In this document: piece by piece, positions 1 through 7,891 of the stretch
Layout of the letters: the number at the start of each line of letters is the position of its first letter
Numbering within the stretch: position 1 is the stretch's first letter
NCBI GenBank assembly: GCA_015056565.1
Contig: SVGB01000021.1
Location: forward strand, 1-45,911
Length of the DNA: 45,911 bases
Direction of reading: 5' to 3'
DNA from: Butyrivibrio sp.
GTDB lineage: Bacteria; Bacillota; Clostridia; Lachnospirales; Lachnospiraceae
Program-made: the position numbers and the translations under genes
Notes under the pieces: model-generated
Seen by the model: only the letters and a program-made list of their open reading frames with translations
Database searches by the model: none
What the model was told of the DNA's origin: nothing

Positions 1-76
1 GTCCAACTGGTGGTGCTGGTGTTGCTTTACCAGCCTGGATCTGTAACTTAATATATCCTTCGACTTTCTTTGCCAT
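1..76 (-). CDS. rplK: 50S ribosomal protein L11, N-terminal part
   Basis: Partial gene: only the first 25 codons lie in the window and the rest runs off the left edge. The translated start, [20 protein letters not shown], is the conserved N-terminus of L11, which builds the GTPase-associated centre of the large ribosomal subunit. A ribosome binding site (CAGGAGGTG) sits a few bases before the ATG. It follows nusG on the same strand, the usual bacterial order, separated by a 130-base leader that looks structured. Confidence 0.93.
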   Translation of the reverse strand, partial: MAKKVEGYIKLQIQAGKATPAPPVG

Positions 77-97
77 TCTGGCACCTCCTGAAAATAT

Positions 98-170
98 GTG
101 GTTGGCGTGGCATTCCTCCTGAGAAATCCAGGTACCACTCCCACTCCAGTGACATGCTCATAAAATGAGC
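98..170 (-). promoter_or_regulatory. Structured leader between nusG and rplK
   Basis: The 130-base gap between nusG and rplK has no ORF but can fold. Visible pairs are GCTCAT/ATGAGC around a 3-base loop (156-170), CCTG/CAGG around 7 bases, and outer GTGG/CCAC elements. Ribosomal protein operons of this kind are often autoregulated through such leaders (for example by L1 upstream of L11/L1). That role is inference here; I did not match a defined motif. Confidence 0.35.
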
Positions 171-206
171 TATATATTCACGCGCAAAAGCGCATAAATA
201 CCAAAT

Positions 207-854
207 TTATGAATCTATCTTGCGAACTTCTGCAAAGCTAATCTCTACAGGTGTCTCTCTTCCGAACAGATCTACATTGATAGTAGCAGTCTGTTTTCCG
301 AAATCCATTCTCTGTACAACTCCGGCAGTATCCTTCCAAACACCGGCGATAACTGCAATCTCATCACCCACACCAAAGTTAACAGAAACTGTATCTGTCT
401 TGATGCCAAGTGGCTTGATCTCTGCATCAGTAAGTGGAACCGGCTTGGATCCGGGTCCTACGAAACCTGTAACGCCTCTTGTGTTTCTTACAACGTACCA
501 GGTCTCATCATTCATATCCATGTTTACAAGAACATATCCAGGGAACATCTTCCTCTGAACATTCTTCCTTGCGCCATTCTTGACCTCGACAACGTCCTGA
601 AGAGGAACTCTTACCTCAAGGATCTTGTCCTGAAGATGTCTGTTCTCAATTGTCTTCTCAAGATTGGCCTTAACCTTGTTCTCATATCCAGAATAAGTAT
701 GAACAACGTACCAATGAGCATTCTCATTCTCAGTGGCAGCGCCTGCTCCTGCATCAGTGCCTAGATTCTCTGCATCTGATAATACCTCATCAGATACTGT
801 CTCGGCGGAACTTAGAGCATCCTGCTCTAGATTCTTTTCCATTTCTTCTGACAT
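207..854 (-). CDS. nusG: Transcription termination/antitermination factor NusG
   Basis: NusG binds RNA polymerase and modulates pausing and termination; it also links transcription to ribosomes. The protein is 215 aa. After an acidic, low-complexity N-terminal extension of about 45 residues comes the NGN domain starting at WYVVHTYSGYENKV and containing the typical FPGYVLV stretch. A C-terminal KOW domain follows (VGDEIAVIAGVWKDTAGVV). The usual NusG is about 175-180 aa, so the extension explains the extra length. The start is supported by AAAGGAG before the ATG. It lies 15 bases after secE in the same operon. Confidence 0.97.
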   Translation of the reverse strand: MSEEMEKNLEQDALSSAETVSDEVLSDAENLGTDAGAGAATENENAHWYVVHTYSGYENKVKANLEKTIENRHLQDKILEVRVPLQDVVEVKNGARKNVQRKMFPGYVLVNMDMNDETWYVVRNTRGVTGFVGPGSKPVPLTDAEIKPLGIKTDTVSVNFGVGDEIAVIAGVWKDTAGVVQRMDFGKQTATINVDLFGRETPVEISFAEVRKIDS

Positions 855-869
855 ATTATCTCCTTTAAA

Positions 870-1058
870 TTAGAAAATGGAAGTTACAAAATTCATTCCA
901 TATTCAAATGCATAGTCCAATACAGCGATCAGAGCGCAACAAATAACAGATACCACAACAACAGCTGTTGTCTGCTTGGTAACATCGTCCTTTGTAGGCC
1001 ATATGATCTTTCCAAACTCTGCTTTTACACCTGTGAAGAAACTTTTGATCTTTTCCAT
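870..1058 (-). CDS. secE: Preprotein translocase subunit SecE
   Basis: SecE is the small essential clamp of the SecYEG protein-export channel. This 62-aa form has the short cytosolic amphipathic part seen in Firmicutes (FFTGVKAEFGKIIWPTKDDV) followed by one membrane helix (about residues 31-52). The IxWP element and following T/K residues are the family hallmark. It sits between rpmG and nusG, the standard arrangement. Confidence 0.95.
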   Translation of the reverse strand: MEKIKSFFTGVKAEFGKIIWPTKDDVTKQTTAVVVVSVICCALIAVLDYAFEYGMNFVTSIF

Positions 1059-1088
1059 GTATCATCTACCTCTATTAATAAGGACGGA

Positions 1089-1238
1089 TTACTTTGTTTC
1101 CTTATGTAATGTATGCTTCTTGCAGAATGGGCAGTACTTCTTCATCTCTACACGATCAGGATGTGTCTTCTTATCCTTAGTTGTGTCATAGTTACGATTC
1201 TTGCAATCTGTGCATGCTAATGTGATTCTTGTACGCAT
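1089..1238 (-). CDS. rpmG: 50S ribosomal protein L33
   Basis: The 49-aa product begins [17 protein letters not shown] and carries two CxxC pairs (CTDC and CPFC), the zinc-binding C+ form of L33. A longer in-frame opening reaches to about 1346, but the ATG at 1236-1238 has a strong ribosome binding site (GGAGGTG) and gives the family's normal length, so it was chosen. It is the first gene of the rpmG-secE-nusG-rplK operon. Confidence 0.96.
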   Translation of the reverse strand: MRTRITLACTDCKNRNYDTTKDKKTHPDRVEMKKYCPFCKKHTLHKETK

Positions 1239-1314
1239 TATTTCACCTCCGCGCGTTAATAAATTGTCCATTTTTGCGCATAAAAAAAAGACATAAATCT
1301 CTTGTCGCTTGTCC

Positions 1315-1343
1315 AATATATCATAGACTTTTAGCTGCGTCAA
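1315..1343 (-). promoter_or_regulatory. Promoter of the rpmG-secE-nusG-rplK operon
   Basis: On the minus strand a TTGACG box (1338-1343) is followed after 17 bases by TATATT (1315-1320). This is a near-consensus vegetative promoter about 75 bases before the rpmG start, right after the stop of the upstream glycosyltransferase gene. Confidence 0.8.
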
Positions 1344-1351
1344 CACATTTT

Positions 1352-2404
1352 TTATTTATATACCACTTCCCTTTGAATAAAGAAACTAAGAAGGAACAAA
1401 AGGCAGTCCACAGGGATCTTTACAAGGGCTTCCGCAGTTCCCGGGACAAGTCCATGGAAAAAGCTTACCAGAACACCACTAAGAAGCATGATGCAGACTG
1501 CCAGAAGGAAATATCTGACTGCTGCTCTTGCCTTGCTGCCTTTGCCGCGAAATACCACACGGTAATTTATAAGGAAGTTGTACACAGCTGAAATGATCCT
1601 GGCAAGGATAGTTGAAAGCATGATATATCCAATTGCCAGTGGCACATTTTTAAACACTGCGCAAAAAATACTAAAGAGTACAATGTCCACCACACTTGAG
1701 GATAGCGAGGAAACGAGGAACTTAAGAAAGACTGCATATATCCTCGCAGAATCCTTGATGGGGTTAAAGTGACTGGATTTGTTTTCTTCTAAATAAATGG
1801 TCCTTATGGGTATCTCTTTTATCCTGATGCCAAGCTCTTTGGTATCAAGGAGCATATTGGTCTCAAACTCGAACCTCTCGCCCTTTTCAGTCAAAAGAAA
1901 TCTCATAAAATCAGCTGAGATTCCGCGAAGCCCGGTCTGCGTGTCACTTATACCTATTCCTACCAGGAACTTCATGACCCTGCTGGTGAGTTTGTTCCCA
2001 AAAACAGATCTGGCAGGGATCCCTGCCTGGTCAAAATCCCTCACTCCCAGGATCAGGGCATCAGGATCCTCCAAAAGCGCCTCCCTGATCTTTTTGATAT
2101 CTGAAACAGCGTGCTGCCCGTCTGAATCTGCAGTCACAACGCCAATAAGATCCTTGTACTGGACAAGGCAGTAATTGAACGCACTTTTAAGAGCCCTTCC
2201 CTTTCCCATGTTCACAGCATGATCAAGGACAACAGCTCCCCTTTCCCTGGCAGCGTCGTAAAGATGACCATAAGTATCCTCGTCAGAGCCGTCATTGACA
2301 ACTATGACAGGTCCCACATTTTCCAACGCAAGTTCTTCCAGCAGCTTTATTAACTTCTCGTCCGGCTCATACGCCGGAATGATAACCGGTATCAGTCTGT
2401 CCAT
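1352..2404 (-). CDS. Glycosyltransferase family 2 / GtrA fusion
   Basis: The N-terminal ~225 residues form a GT2 (GT-A fold, dolichyl-phosphate-mannose-synthase type) domain: [10 protein letters not shown] near the start, NDGS, and the metal-binding DSD in [11 protein letters not shown] at about residue 93. The C-terminal ~120 residues hold four hydrophobic helices of the GtrA type. Such fusions usually load a sugar onto undecaprenyl phosphate and help flip it for envelope glycosylation. The ATG at 2402-2404 was chosen over a TTG one codon upstream. Its start overlaps the stop of the polytopic gene by one base (TGATG), so the pair is probably translationally coupled. Confidence 0.88.
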   Translation of the reverse strand: MDRLIPVIIPAYEPDEKLIKLLEELALENVGPVIVVNDGSDEDTYGHLYDAARERGAVVLDHAVNMGKGRALKSAFNYCLVQYKDLIGVVTADSDGQHAVSDIKKIREALLEDPDALILGVRDFDQAGIPARSVFGNKLTSRVMKFLVGIGISDTQTGLRGISADFMRFLLTEKGERFEFETNMLLDTKELGIRIKEIPIRTIYLEENKSSHFNPIKDSARIYAVFLKFLVSSLSSSVVDIVLFSIFCAVFKNVPLAIGYIMLSTILARIISAVYNFLINYRVVFRGKGSKARAAVRYFLLAVCIMLLSGVLVSFFHGLVPGTAEALVKIPVDCLLFLLSFFIQREVVYK

Positions 2405-4269
2405 CAATTCCCAACTTCAGCCAGGCTGTACACAACCCCTGGCTTGTAATCTCCGTTTTTTATCATTTCAGAAAAGACCTTGTAGGACTCTCCTGTTTCA
2501 TCTTCTACATATATATATTCTGCGTGACTCGCCCTTATCTTGTCCATTATGGACTGTGGTGTATCTGTCTCTGCAAGATAATCAGAATACACAAGGGGAA
2601 CCGGGGAAGCCTCTCTGTTTATGTAAGTGTTGTGAACCCAGTAATACTCATGGCCATCCCTGAATATCAGGACTCTCTTGCCCCAGTAGCGCTCATCGCT
2701 TACCGCCTTCGTTATCTTAAATCCCTCATCCCCCACCATATCCAGGATATCATTTTTATCCTTGGCAAGTGTAGTCCTGTAGCCAGCAAGATATTTATAC
2801 ACTCCGCTGTAGTCAGCAGTTAAAAAGACAAATGCAGCCACCAGACATGCAGCCAGCCTGTAAGCCCATCCGTTCTTACCCTTAAGCCTGTTAAACATGA
2901 TCCCCGTCAGCAGATAAAAGCTTCCCAGCGTAAACGGAGCACAGTATCTGGCTATTGATATTCCCATTGCAAAGGCATTCAGGTACTGATCCTCCCCCTG
3001 GAATATGGAAATGTGTGCAAGGAACACAATGCCGTAAGCGATAAGTCCTGTGATCAGGGTGAAAAGAGCTATCTTTTTCGTTTCTCTTTTCCCCAGTATT
3101 TTCATATTATAAAGAACAAAGACAAAAATGAAAATGAGGACAACTGCCGCCAAAGTAGACAGATCAATAGTAATGTTGTGATCTGAATGCATTGGCTCAA
3201 GGGCAAATCCCTCAATGAAAAACCGAAGCTTATCCCCTGTATTTTCCGGAGCCGTATATTTTCCAGAGGTTGCCATTTTGACCGAGGCTCCTGTGAGCTT
3301 GGCAACTCTTCTGTTTATCAGGCAAAAGATACTCCAGCTTCCAAAGCTTGCTGCTGCAGCGGCAACTGATGCCCAGATGGCCTTATCTCTTTTCCCCATA
3401 AGAAGGTAGAACACAAGAGCAAACAAAGTCCACTCAAAGCCCACTGTCTTGGTAAGGAGCAGAACTGAGGCGTAAAGAGCTATCCTTGAAAAATAAAAGA
3501 GATTCCCATGTCCGCTGCTGTCATATATAGAAAGAAGGAGCGCGCCATAAAGGATTGCCATTGTCACGTCCGCAGGAGTTCCGTAGTATATGATGCCATT
3601 AAACACCCCTGGGATCAGAAGAGATGCGATCACAAATACCAGTGAAGCAGCCCATTTTGCAATTTTACTGCTTACCGCACCATCTACATATTCCCTGATC
3701 TTTCCAAGGAGCGGCAAAAGAAATACTCCATTTAGGAAAAAGTATCCGAGAAACTGAAGGCTCTCCGTGTACTCTTTTCCCCGGATCTGCAAAAACAGCC
3801 ACTTGACGATCGAAGTTACTGGCGGATAATCACCAAATTCAGGAGATACATTGCCATATTTCCCGGGAAATCCATTCAGATAAAAGAACTGCTTGGCATC
3901 AGATGACCAGAAATTCATGTCATCCCACCAGGTGAATATCATGTCTTTTGTGGCGATCCCCACAAAGATTGTAGCAAGAGCAAACCACAAAAGATAAGGA
4001 TCGACCACCAGCTTAAGGATATGTCCAAGCTGCGAAGGCGCACTTGTTCCTGAACCCTTAACGCTTTTAAACACCCCTGCAAGAACCAGGCAGATGACCA
4101 AAAGAGCTATGACCGCAATAAACTTCATTGCCCTAAAGAACGCCAGAGCATAAAGCGTCAGTATCAGCGCTGCAAAAAACATCGCGGTAACATCCAGGAT
4201 ATTCTTTTTATATTTAAATGCCACTGATGCTGATAATAGCAAAAGGGCCAGCATTACTATGAAAAACAT
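2404..4269 (-). CDS. Polytopic membrane protein, probable GT-C glycosyltransferase
   Basis: This 621-aa protein has many membrane helices starting at residue 1, and a C-terminal soluble part of about 130 residues. The loop after the first helices carries an acidic WWDDMNFW motif, followed by DYPP further on, resembling the catalytic acidic loop of GT-C enzymes that use lipid-linked sugars. I do not recognise a named family. It overlaps the downstream GT2-GtrA gene, which could supply the polyprenyl-phosphate sugar donor. The pairing suggests a cell-surface glycosylation step; the exact acceptor is unknown. Confidence 0.72.
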   Translation of the reverse strand: MFFIVMLALLLLSASVAFKYKKNILDVTAMFFAALILTLYALAFFRAMKFIAVIALLVICLVLAGVFKSVKGSGTSAPSQLGHILKLVVDPYLLWFALATIFVGIATKDMIFTWWDDMNFWSSDAKQFFYLNGFPGKYGNVSPEFGDYPPVTSIVKWLFLQIRGKEYTESLQFLGYFFLNGVFLLPLLGKIREYVDGAVSSKIAKWAASLVFVIASLLIPGVFNGIIYYGTPADVTMAILYGALLLSIYDSSGHGNLFYFSRIALYASVLLLTKTVGFEWTLFALVFYLLMGKRDKAIWASVAAAAASFGSWSIFCLINRRVAKLTGASVKMATSGKYTAPENTGDKLRFFIEGFALEPMHSDHNITIDLSTLAAVVLIFIFVFVLYNMKILGKRETKKIALFTLITGLIAYGIVFLAHISIFQGEDQYLNAFAMGISIARYCAPFTLGSFYLLTGIMFNRLKGKNGWAYRLAACLVAAFVFLTADYSGVYKYLAGYRTTLAKDKNDILDMVGDEGFKITKAVSDERYWGKRVLIFRDGHEYYWVHNTYINREASPVPLVYSDYLAETDTPQSIMDKIRASHAEYIYVEDETGESYKVFSEMIKNGDYKPGVVYSLAEVGN

Positions 4270-4310
4270 CAGAACTTATTCCTTTAATAGCTTATTGTCC
4301 ATTACATAAT

Positions 4311-4339
4311 AATATACTCAAACTAAAATGCACAACCAA
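4311..4339 (-). promoter_or_regulatory. Possible promoter of the polytopic GT/GT2-GtrA pair
   Basis: On the minus strand TTGGTT (4334-4339) is followed after 17 bases by TATATT (4311-4316), about 42 bases before the ATG at 4269. The -35 box is imperfect, so this is a candidate only. Confidence 0.5.
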
Positions 4340-4382
4340 TTCTTAACTTTCTATAAAATCTACTAAAAAACGAATAGATATG

Positions 4383-4410
4383 TTGACATTTGACGCTTAT
4401 AAAGTAAAAT
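4383..4410 (+). promoter_or_regulatory. Promoter of the FliD-like gene
   Basis: A consensus TTGACA (4383-4388) is followed after 16 bases by TAAAAT (4405-4410). This looks like a vegetative sigma promoter. I found no clear flagellar sigma box (TAAA-N15-CCGATAT type) in the leader. Confidence 0.62.
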
Positions 4411-4420
4411 GAAAGTAACT

Positions 4421-4468
4421 AATCGTGGCTTGATATGCCCTCGTGCGATTGATACCAAAGGATTGGTA
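4421..4468 (+). promoter_or_regulatory. Hairpins in the FliD-like leader, one presenting AGGA in its loop
   Basis: Two inverted repeats lie in the ~100-base leader: AATCG (4421-4425) with CGATT (4446-4450), and TACCAA (4453-4458) with TTGGTA (4463-4468) around the tetraloop AGGA. GGA exposed in a small hairpin loop is the hallmark of CsrA binding sites, and Firmicute CsrA controls flagellin translation. The link to CsrA is inference; the hairpins are seen. Confidence 0.4.
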
Positions 4469-4515
4469 GAGAGCAAGGACTCGTACGTACATCATGGAAG
4501 AAAGGAGGGGCATTT

Positions 4516-5817
4516 ATGGCAGGCATTTCTCTAAATGGTGCTTATAACCATTTCATACAGGATTATGTATCCAAAGATGTTACACAGGCCGACGCCCATC
4601 GTAAGGATGAGCTTAGGGATGTGTATAAGTCTATTGCAAAAATAAACAAAAAATCCCCTCTTTATCTTTTAACAGACGACGACAGTTCCAGAAACGATGC
4701 TATAGATATAAAAGAAAAAGCTCGTCAGCTCCAGGGCAGTATCAAAAGGCTAAGTGATCACGACGACAAGTCATCTTTGAACCACTCCTCTGCTTTTACT
4801 ACTGACGAGGACAAGGTCAGCGCATCTTACATAGGCAAGACTCCTGAGGAGGATATCGGAAACATCGAGTTTGATATAGAGGTTAGCCAGCTTGCCAGCA
4901 GTCAGGTCAACAAGGGCAGGTTCCTTCCCAAGGATTCCACTGGACTTCCAGCTGACAACTACGCATTTGATGTAAGGATCGACGGACAGGAATATGAGTT
5001 CCAGTTCAGTATATACAGTGGTGACAAGAACATTGACGTTCAGCAGAAGCTTGAAAAGCTCATCAACAAGGCAAATGTAGGGCTTTCAGCAAGGATCCTT
5101 GAAGATGGCGAGAGGTCAGCCCTTGAGATAGCTTCCACCCACACAGGTCTTAAGCAGGGCGAGATAAGCCAGTTTGAGATATTTGAATCGACAAGTGGTT
5201 TGGCCACAGGCTCCGTTGCATACCTTGGACTAGATAAGGTTTCAGAGCCGGCTTCCAATGCACACTTTACACTTAACGGCGAGACCAAGGCTGCCATATC
5301 CAATCACTTTACCGTTGGTGGCAAGTTCGATATCAATATAAAAGAGACTACGACAAATACAGGTCCTATACATGTAGGAGTCAAAAAGGACAACGAGGCA
5401 CTTATTTCTCACGTGACCTCCCTTGTGGACAACTACAACAGCTTCGTTCAGGACGCATCAGGCAAGACCGACGACAAGTTCAAGAGCAGCAAGCTAAGAA
5501 GCGAGATCATCGGAATAGCCCAGCAGCACCTGGCCAATGCTCAGGACATAGGAATCTCCCTTGAGGGCGATGGAACCCTGAAGATTGACGAAGAACTCCT
5601 TAAGCAGGCAGCTTCAGGAAGCAGCTCCGCTGAATCCCTGGCACCTGTGAACAGTTTCGCCGACAGTCTTATCGCTAAGACAAAAGACATCTCGGTTGAC
5701 CCTATGAAGTACGTAGACCGCCCGGTTGTAAATTACAAGAATCCGGACAGCAGGGATTACACATCTCCGTACATCACCAGCGAATACTCAGGCATGATGT
5801 TCAACAATTATTGCTGA
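4516..5817 (+). CDS. FliD-like flagellar hook-associated protein
   Basis: The 433-aa protein resembles flagellar cap protein FliD (HAP2), the extracellular cap that folds flagellin at the filament tip. The most typical stretch is LSARILEDGERSALEIASTH near residue 195, like the FliD 'vtAsvvndG..lrL.ltS..tG' block. A C-terminal helical region (VTSLVDNYNSF and onward) and a late LKIDEELL also fit FliD. It has no signal peptide, as expected for flagellar type III export. The N-terminus lacks the usual FliD opening. No other flagellar structural gene is near. A strong RBS (AAAGGAGGGG) sets the start and a strong terminator follows. Confidence 0.72.
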   Translation: MAGISLNGAYNHFIQDYVSKDVTQADAHRKDELRDVYKSIAKINKKSPLYLLTDDDSSRNDAIDIKEKARQLQGSIKRLSDHDDKSSLNHSSAFTTDEDKVSASYIGKTPEEDIGNIEFDIEVSQLASSQVNKGRFLPKDSTGLPADNYAFDVRIDGQEYEFQFSIYSGDKNIDVQQKLEKLINKANVGLSARILEDGERSALEIASTHTGLKQGEISQFEIFESTSGLATGSVAYLGLDKVSEPASNAHFTLNGETKAAISNHFTVGGKFDINIKETTTNTGPIHVGVKKDNEALISHVTSLVDNYNSFVQDASGKTDDKFKSSKLRSEIIGIAQQHLANAQDIGISLEGDGTLKIDEELLKQAASGSSSAESLAPVNSFADSLIAKTKDISVDPMKYVDRPVVNYKNPDSRDYTSPYITSEYSGMMFNNYC

Positions 5818-5896
5818 TACATCTTCGCCTTCAGTCCCTCTGCTGCAGAAGAGGCGACTTGAAATAATATAGCTGCCAGGAGGAGCCTGACAGCAG

Positions 5897-5930
5897 AAGG
5901 CCCCGCGCATCATATGCGCGGGGCCTTTTT
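5897..5930 (+). terminator. Rho-independent terminator after the FliD-like gene
   Basis: A 14-bp perfect GC-rich stem (5897-5910 with 5914-5927) around a 3-base loop, followed by a T run. It ends the plus-strand transcript. It also lies just beyond the stop of the minus-strand glf gene, but lacks a T run in that direction. Confidence 0.9.
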
Positions 5931-5942
5931 CATATCATTTGT

Positions 5943-7103
5943 TTACCGTCTGCTCATATCAAGTGCTGCTCTTATAACCTGATCCATGTTGTAGTACTTG
6001 TACTGGCCAAGTCTTCCGCCAAACTGGATATCAGGATATTCAGAAGCAAGCTCTTTATACTTCTCATAAAGAGAGTTGTTCTTGTCATCGTTCATTGGAT
6101 AGTAGGGCTCATCCCCGTGCTTCCAAGTGGCAGGATACTCTCTTGTTATGATAGTTCCCTTGCCAGTTCCATATTCGAAGTGCTTGTGCTCGATGATCCT
6201 TGTATAAGGAACTTCTCTCTCAGTGTAATTTACAACCGCATTGCCCTGATAATTATCCACATCAGGAAGGCTCTCTGTCTCAAACTTAAGAGATCTGTAC
6301 TCCAGTGTACCAAGTCTGTATCCAAAGAATTCATCGATCATTCCTGTGAACAGGATCTTATCAAAGGTATCTCCCTCTGTAGATGTGTAAGGCTTAGCAG
6401 GAACAGCTCCATCAAGTTTGACAAAGTCGTAGTAATCAGTTCCTGTCTTTACTGTAATTCCCTTAAGAAGCTTCTCCACAAGCTGAGTGTATCCGCCAAC
6501 AGGGATTCCCTGATATCTGTCGTTGAAGTAATTATTGTCATAAATAAATCTCATAGGGAGACGCTTTATGATAAATGCAGGAAGTTCACTGCAATCTCTT
6601 CCCCACTGCTTCTCAGTGTAGCCCTTTACAAGCTTCTCGTAAATATCTCTTCCGGCAAGGCTAAGGGCCTGCTCTTCAAGGTTGTCGGCGCTAAACTCCT
6701 GTGTGCCCTTCTCCTTGTTTATTCTCTCAATTTCCTTATCAGCCTGGGCCTTTATTATCTTCTTAGCCTCCTTGGGTGTTCTGATACCCCACATCTTGCT
6801 GAAGGTATTCATGTTGAAAGGAAGGTTGTAAAGCTCATCCTTGTAAACAGCAACAGGACTGTTGATGTAGTTGTTGAACTCCACAAACTCATTTACATAA
6901 TTCCAGACTTCTTTATCTGTGGTGTGGAAAATATGGGCTCCGTACTTGTGTACATTGATGCCCATCTCATTTTCTGTGTATATATTTCCAGCGATGTGAT
7001 CTCTTTTATCGATCACAAGAACGCTCTTGCCCTTTTTATTTATCTCATGGGCAAATACTGCTCCAAAAAGGCCAGCGCCCACAACTAAATAATCGTACTT
7101 CAT
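5943..7103 (-). CDS. glf: UDP-galactopyranose mutase
   Basis: This flavoenzyme interconverts UDP-galactopyranose and UDP-galactofuranose, supplying galactofuranose for surface polysaccharides. The protein (386 aa, normal for the family) starts MKYDYLVVGAGLFGAVFAHE, the FAD-binding GxGxxG motif, and has the typical NIYTE, GAHIFHT and YTEKQWG blocks. A longer frame opens 37 codons earlier, but that extension crosses the terminator of the preceding gene and lacks an RBS; GGAGGGTGAG precedes the chosen ATG. Its presence beside glycosyltransferases fits a galactofuranose-containing envelope polymer. Confidence 0.95.
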   Translation of the reverse strand: MKYDYLVVGAGLFGAVFAHEINKKGKSVLVIDKRDHIAGNIYTENEMGINVHKYGAHIFHTTDKEVWNYVNEFVEFNNYINSPVAVYKDELYNLPFNMNTFSKMWGIRTPKEAKKIIKAQADKEIERINKEKGTQEFSADNLEEQALSLAGRDIYEKLVKGYTEKQWGRDCSELPAFIIKRLPMRFIYDNNYFNDRYQGIPVGGYTQLVEKLLKGITVKTGTDYYDFVKLDGAVPAKPYTSTEGDTFDKILFTGMIDEFFGYRLGTLEYRSLKFETESLPDVDNYQGNAVVNYTEREVPYTRIIEHKHFEYGTGKGTIITREYPATWKHGDEPYYPMNDDKNNSLYEKYKELASEYPDIQFGGRLGQYKYYNMDQVIRAALDMSRR

Positions 7104-7130
7104 TCTCACCCTCCTGATAAAAACAAAAAA

Positions 7131-7163
7131 ACTCCGCTGATCATTATACCAAATCAGCGGAGT
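7131..7163 (-). terminator. Terminator after the HTH gene
   Basis: An 11-bp perfect stem ACTCCGCTGAT / ATCAGCGGAGT (7131-7141 with 7153-7163). On the minus strand it is followed by a T-rich tract. It separates the small HTH gene from glf and argues that glf starts after it. Confidence 0.85.
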
Positions 7164-7176
7164 GTTTTCATCTAGA

Positions 7177-7512
7177 TTAGTCAGCCTGATACTTGTCGAG
7201 CTGTGAGAAGTCACCCATCATATCAAGGATCTTCTTTCTTCCAGCCTTGTTAAGCTTAACGTACTGCTGCATAACTCTGTTCTCAACGATCTTCTTGCCA
7301 AGATCTGTACCCTGCTCCAGTGTTGAAAAATCTACTGGATTAAGATTGAGACGATCACACATCTTGATAACTGTTCCGTAAGCCATACCTTCGATTCCCC
7401 TATCTAATGCTGTTACAAGTGTACTGTATGGAATAGACATATCTATTGCAAACTGTCTAACACTTTTATACTGTGAAAGAATTTCTCTTTTTAAAATTTC
7501 AGCCTTTGTCAT
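7177..7512 (-). CDS. Small helix-turn-helix (XRE-like) regulator
   Basis: The 111-aa protein has an N-terminal helix-turn-helix of Cro/C1 type: the segment SVRQFAIDMSIPYSTLVTAL (about residues 17-36) has the QFA..M.IPYSTL pattern of the recognition helices. The C-terminal half is charged and helical, with no recognised domain. A good RBS (AAGGAGG) precedes the ATG. It is transcribed alone, between its own promoter and terminator. The target is unknown; such Lachnospiraceae proteins usually contact DNA but are rarely characterised. Confidence 0.78.
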   Translation of the reverse strand: MTKAEILKREILSQYKSVRQFAIDMSIPYSTLVTALDRGIEGMAYGTVIKMCDRLNLNPVDFSTLEQGTDLGKKIVENRVMQQYVKLNKAGRKKILDMMGDFSQLDKYQAD

Positions 7513-7572
7513 GGCACTACCTCCTTATTTATTTCTTTTATCTTGTGAAATCTCTTTCCTTTTGCACAAATA

Positions 7573-7600
7573 AGAATAACACATAGACGATTTTTCGTCA
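7573..7600 (-). promoter_or_regulatory. Possible promoter of the HTH gene, overlapping an inverted repeat
   Basis: On the minus strand TGACGA (7595-7600) is followed after 16 bases by TATTCT (7573-7578). The -35 box is the left arm of GACGA-aaaa-TCGTC, a short palindrome that could be an autoregulatory operator. Confidence 0.45.
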
Positions 7601-7810
7601 TTCACTTTTTGGGGGAATTTTCGAATAAAAAATTAGAGACTTTGCCTACTATTTTTTGGCATTTTAACGAAAATCTACTCTATAACAAGAATTTGCGAAA
7701 GTGTTCACACTTTTTTCACAATTCATTGTTAGAATAAAAGACTTTTTACCGTCAACATTCGGAGTCCCCTTGTTTACTGGAGTCTACGAATTTTTGTAAT
7801 ATAAACGAAA

Positions 7811-7840
7811 AAACAAACAGTACCGGAGCGCTGTTTGTTT
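7811..7840 (-). terminator. Terminator of the zinc-ribbon/GT operon
   Basis: Inverted repeat AAACAAACAG (7811-7820) / CTGTTTGTTT (7831-7840) with a 10-base loop. On the minus strand the stem runs into TTTTTTCGTTT. It lies about 50 bases after the stop of the gene at 7892. Confidence 0.75.
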
Positions 7841-7891
7841 TCAGTTTATCATTTGTTAATATTTGTTATTTAGTGCGCTTGAACTCTGATC

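Larger units (their letters stand above)
7513..7891. other. 379-base AT-rich intergenic region
   Basis: No credible ORF. It holds the promoter of the small HTH gene at the left, the terminator of the zinc-ribbon gene at the right, and a short inverted repeat AAAGTG-ttca-CACTTT (7698-7713) followed by T residues. The middle (about 7620-7800) is otherwise featureless; a small RNA cannot be excluded but there is no positive sign of one. Confidence 0.6.

Noticed and set aside
6117..7088. Long plus-strand reading frame (323 codons) across glf
   Set aside because: It lies antisense to the well-supported UDP-galactopyranose mutase gene, has no RBS and no recognisable motif.
7104..7214. N-terminal extension of UDP-galactopyranose mutase
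   Set aside because: It crosses the terminator of the preceding gene and has no RBS; the shorter start gives the family's normal N-terminus.
7698..7713. Small RNA or terminator at the AAAGTG/CACTTT repeat
   Set aside because: A 6-bp stem is weak and no promoter or gene feeds into it on the plus strand.
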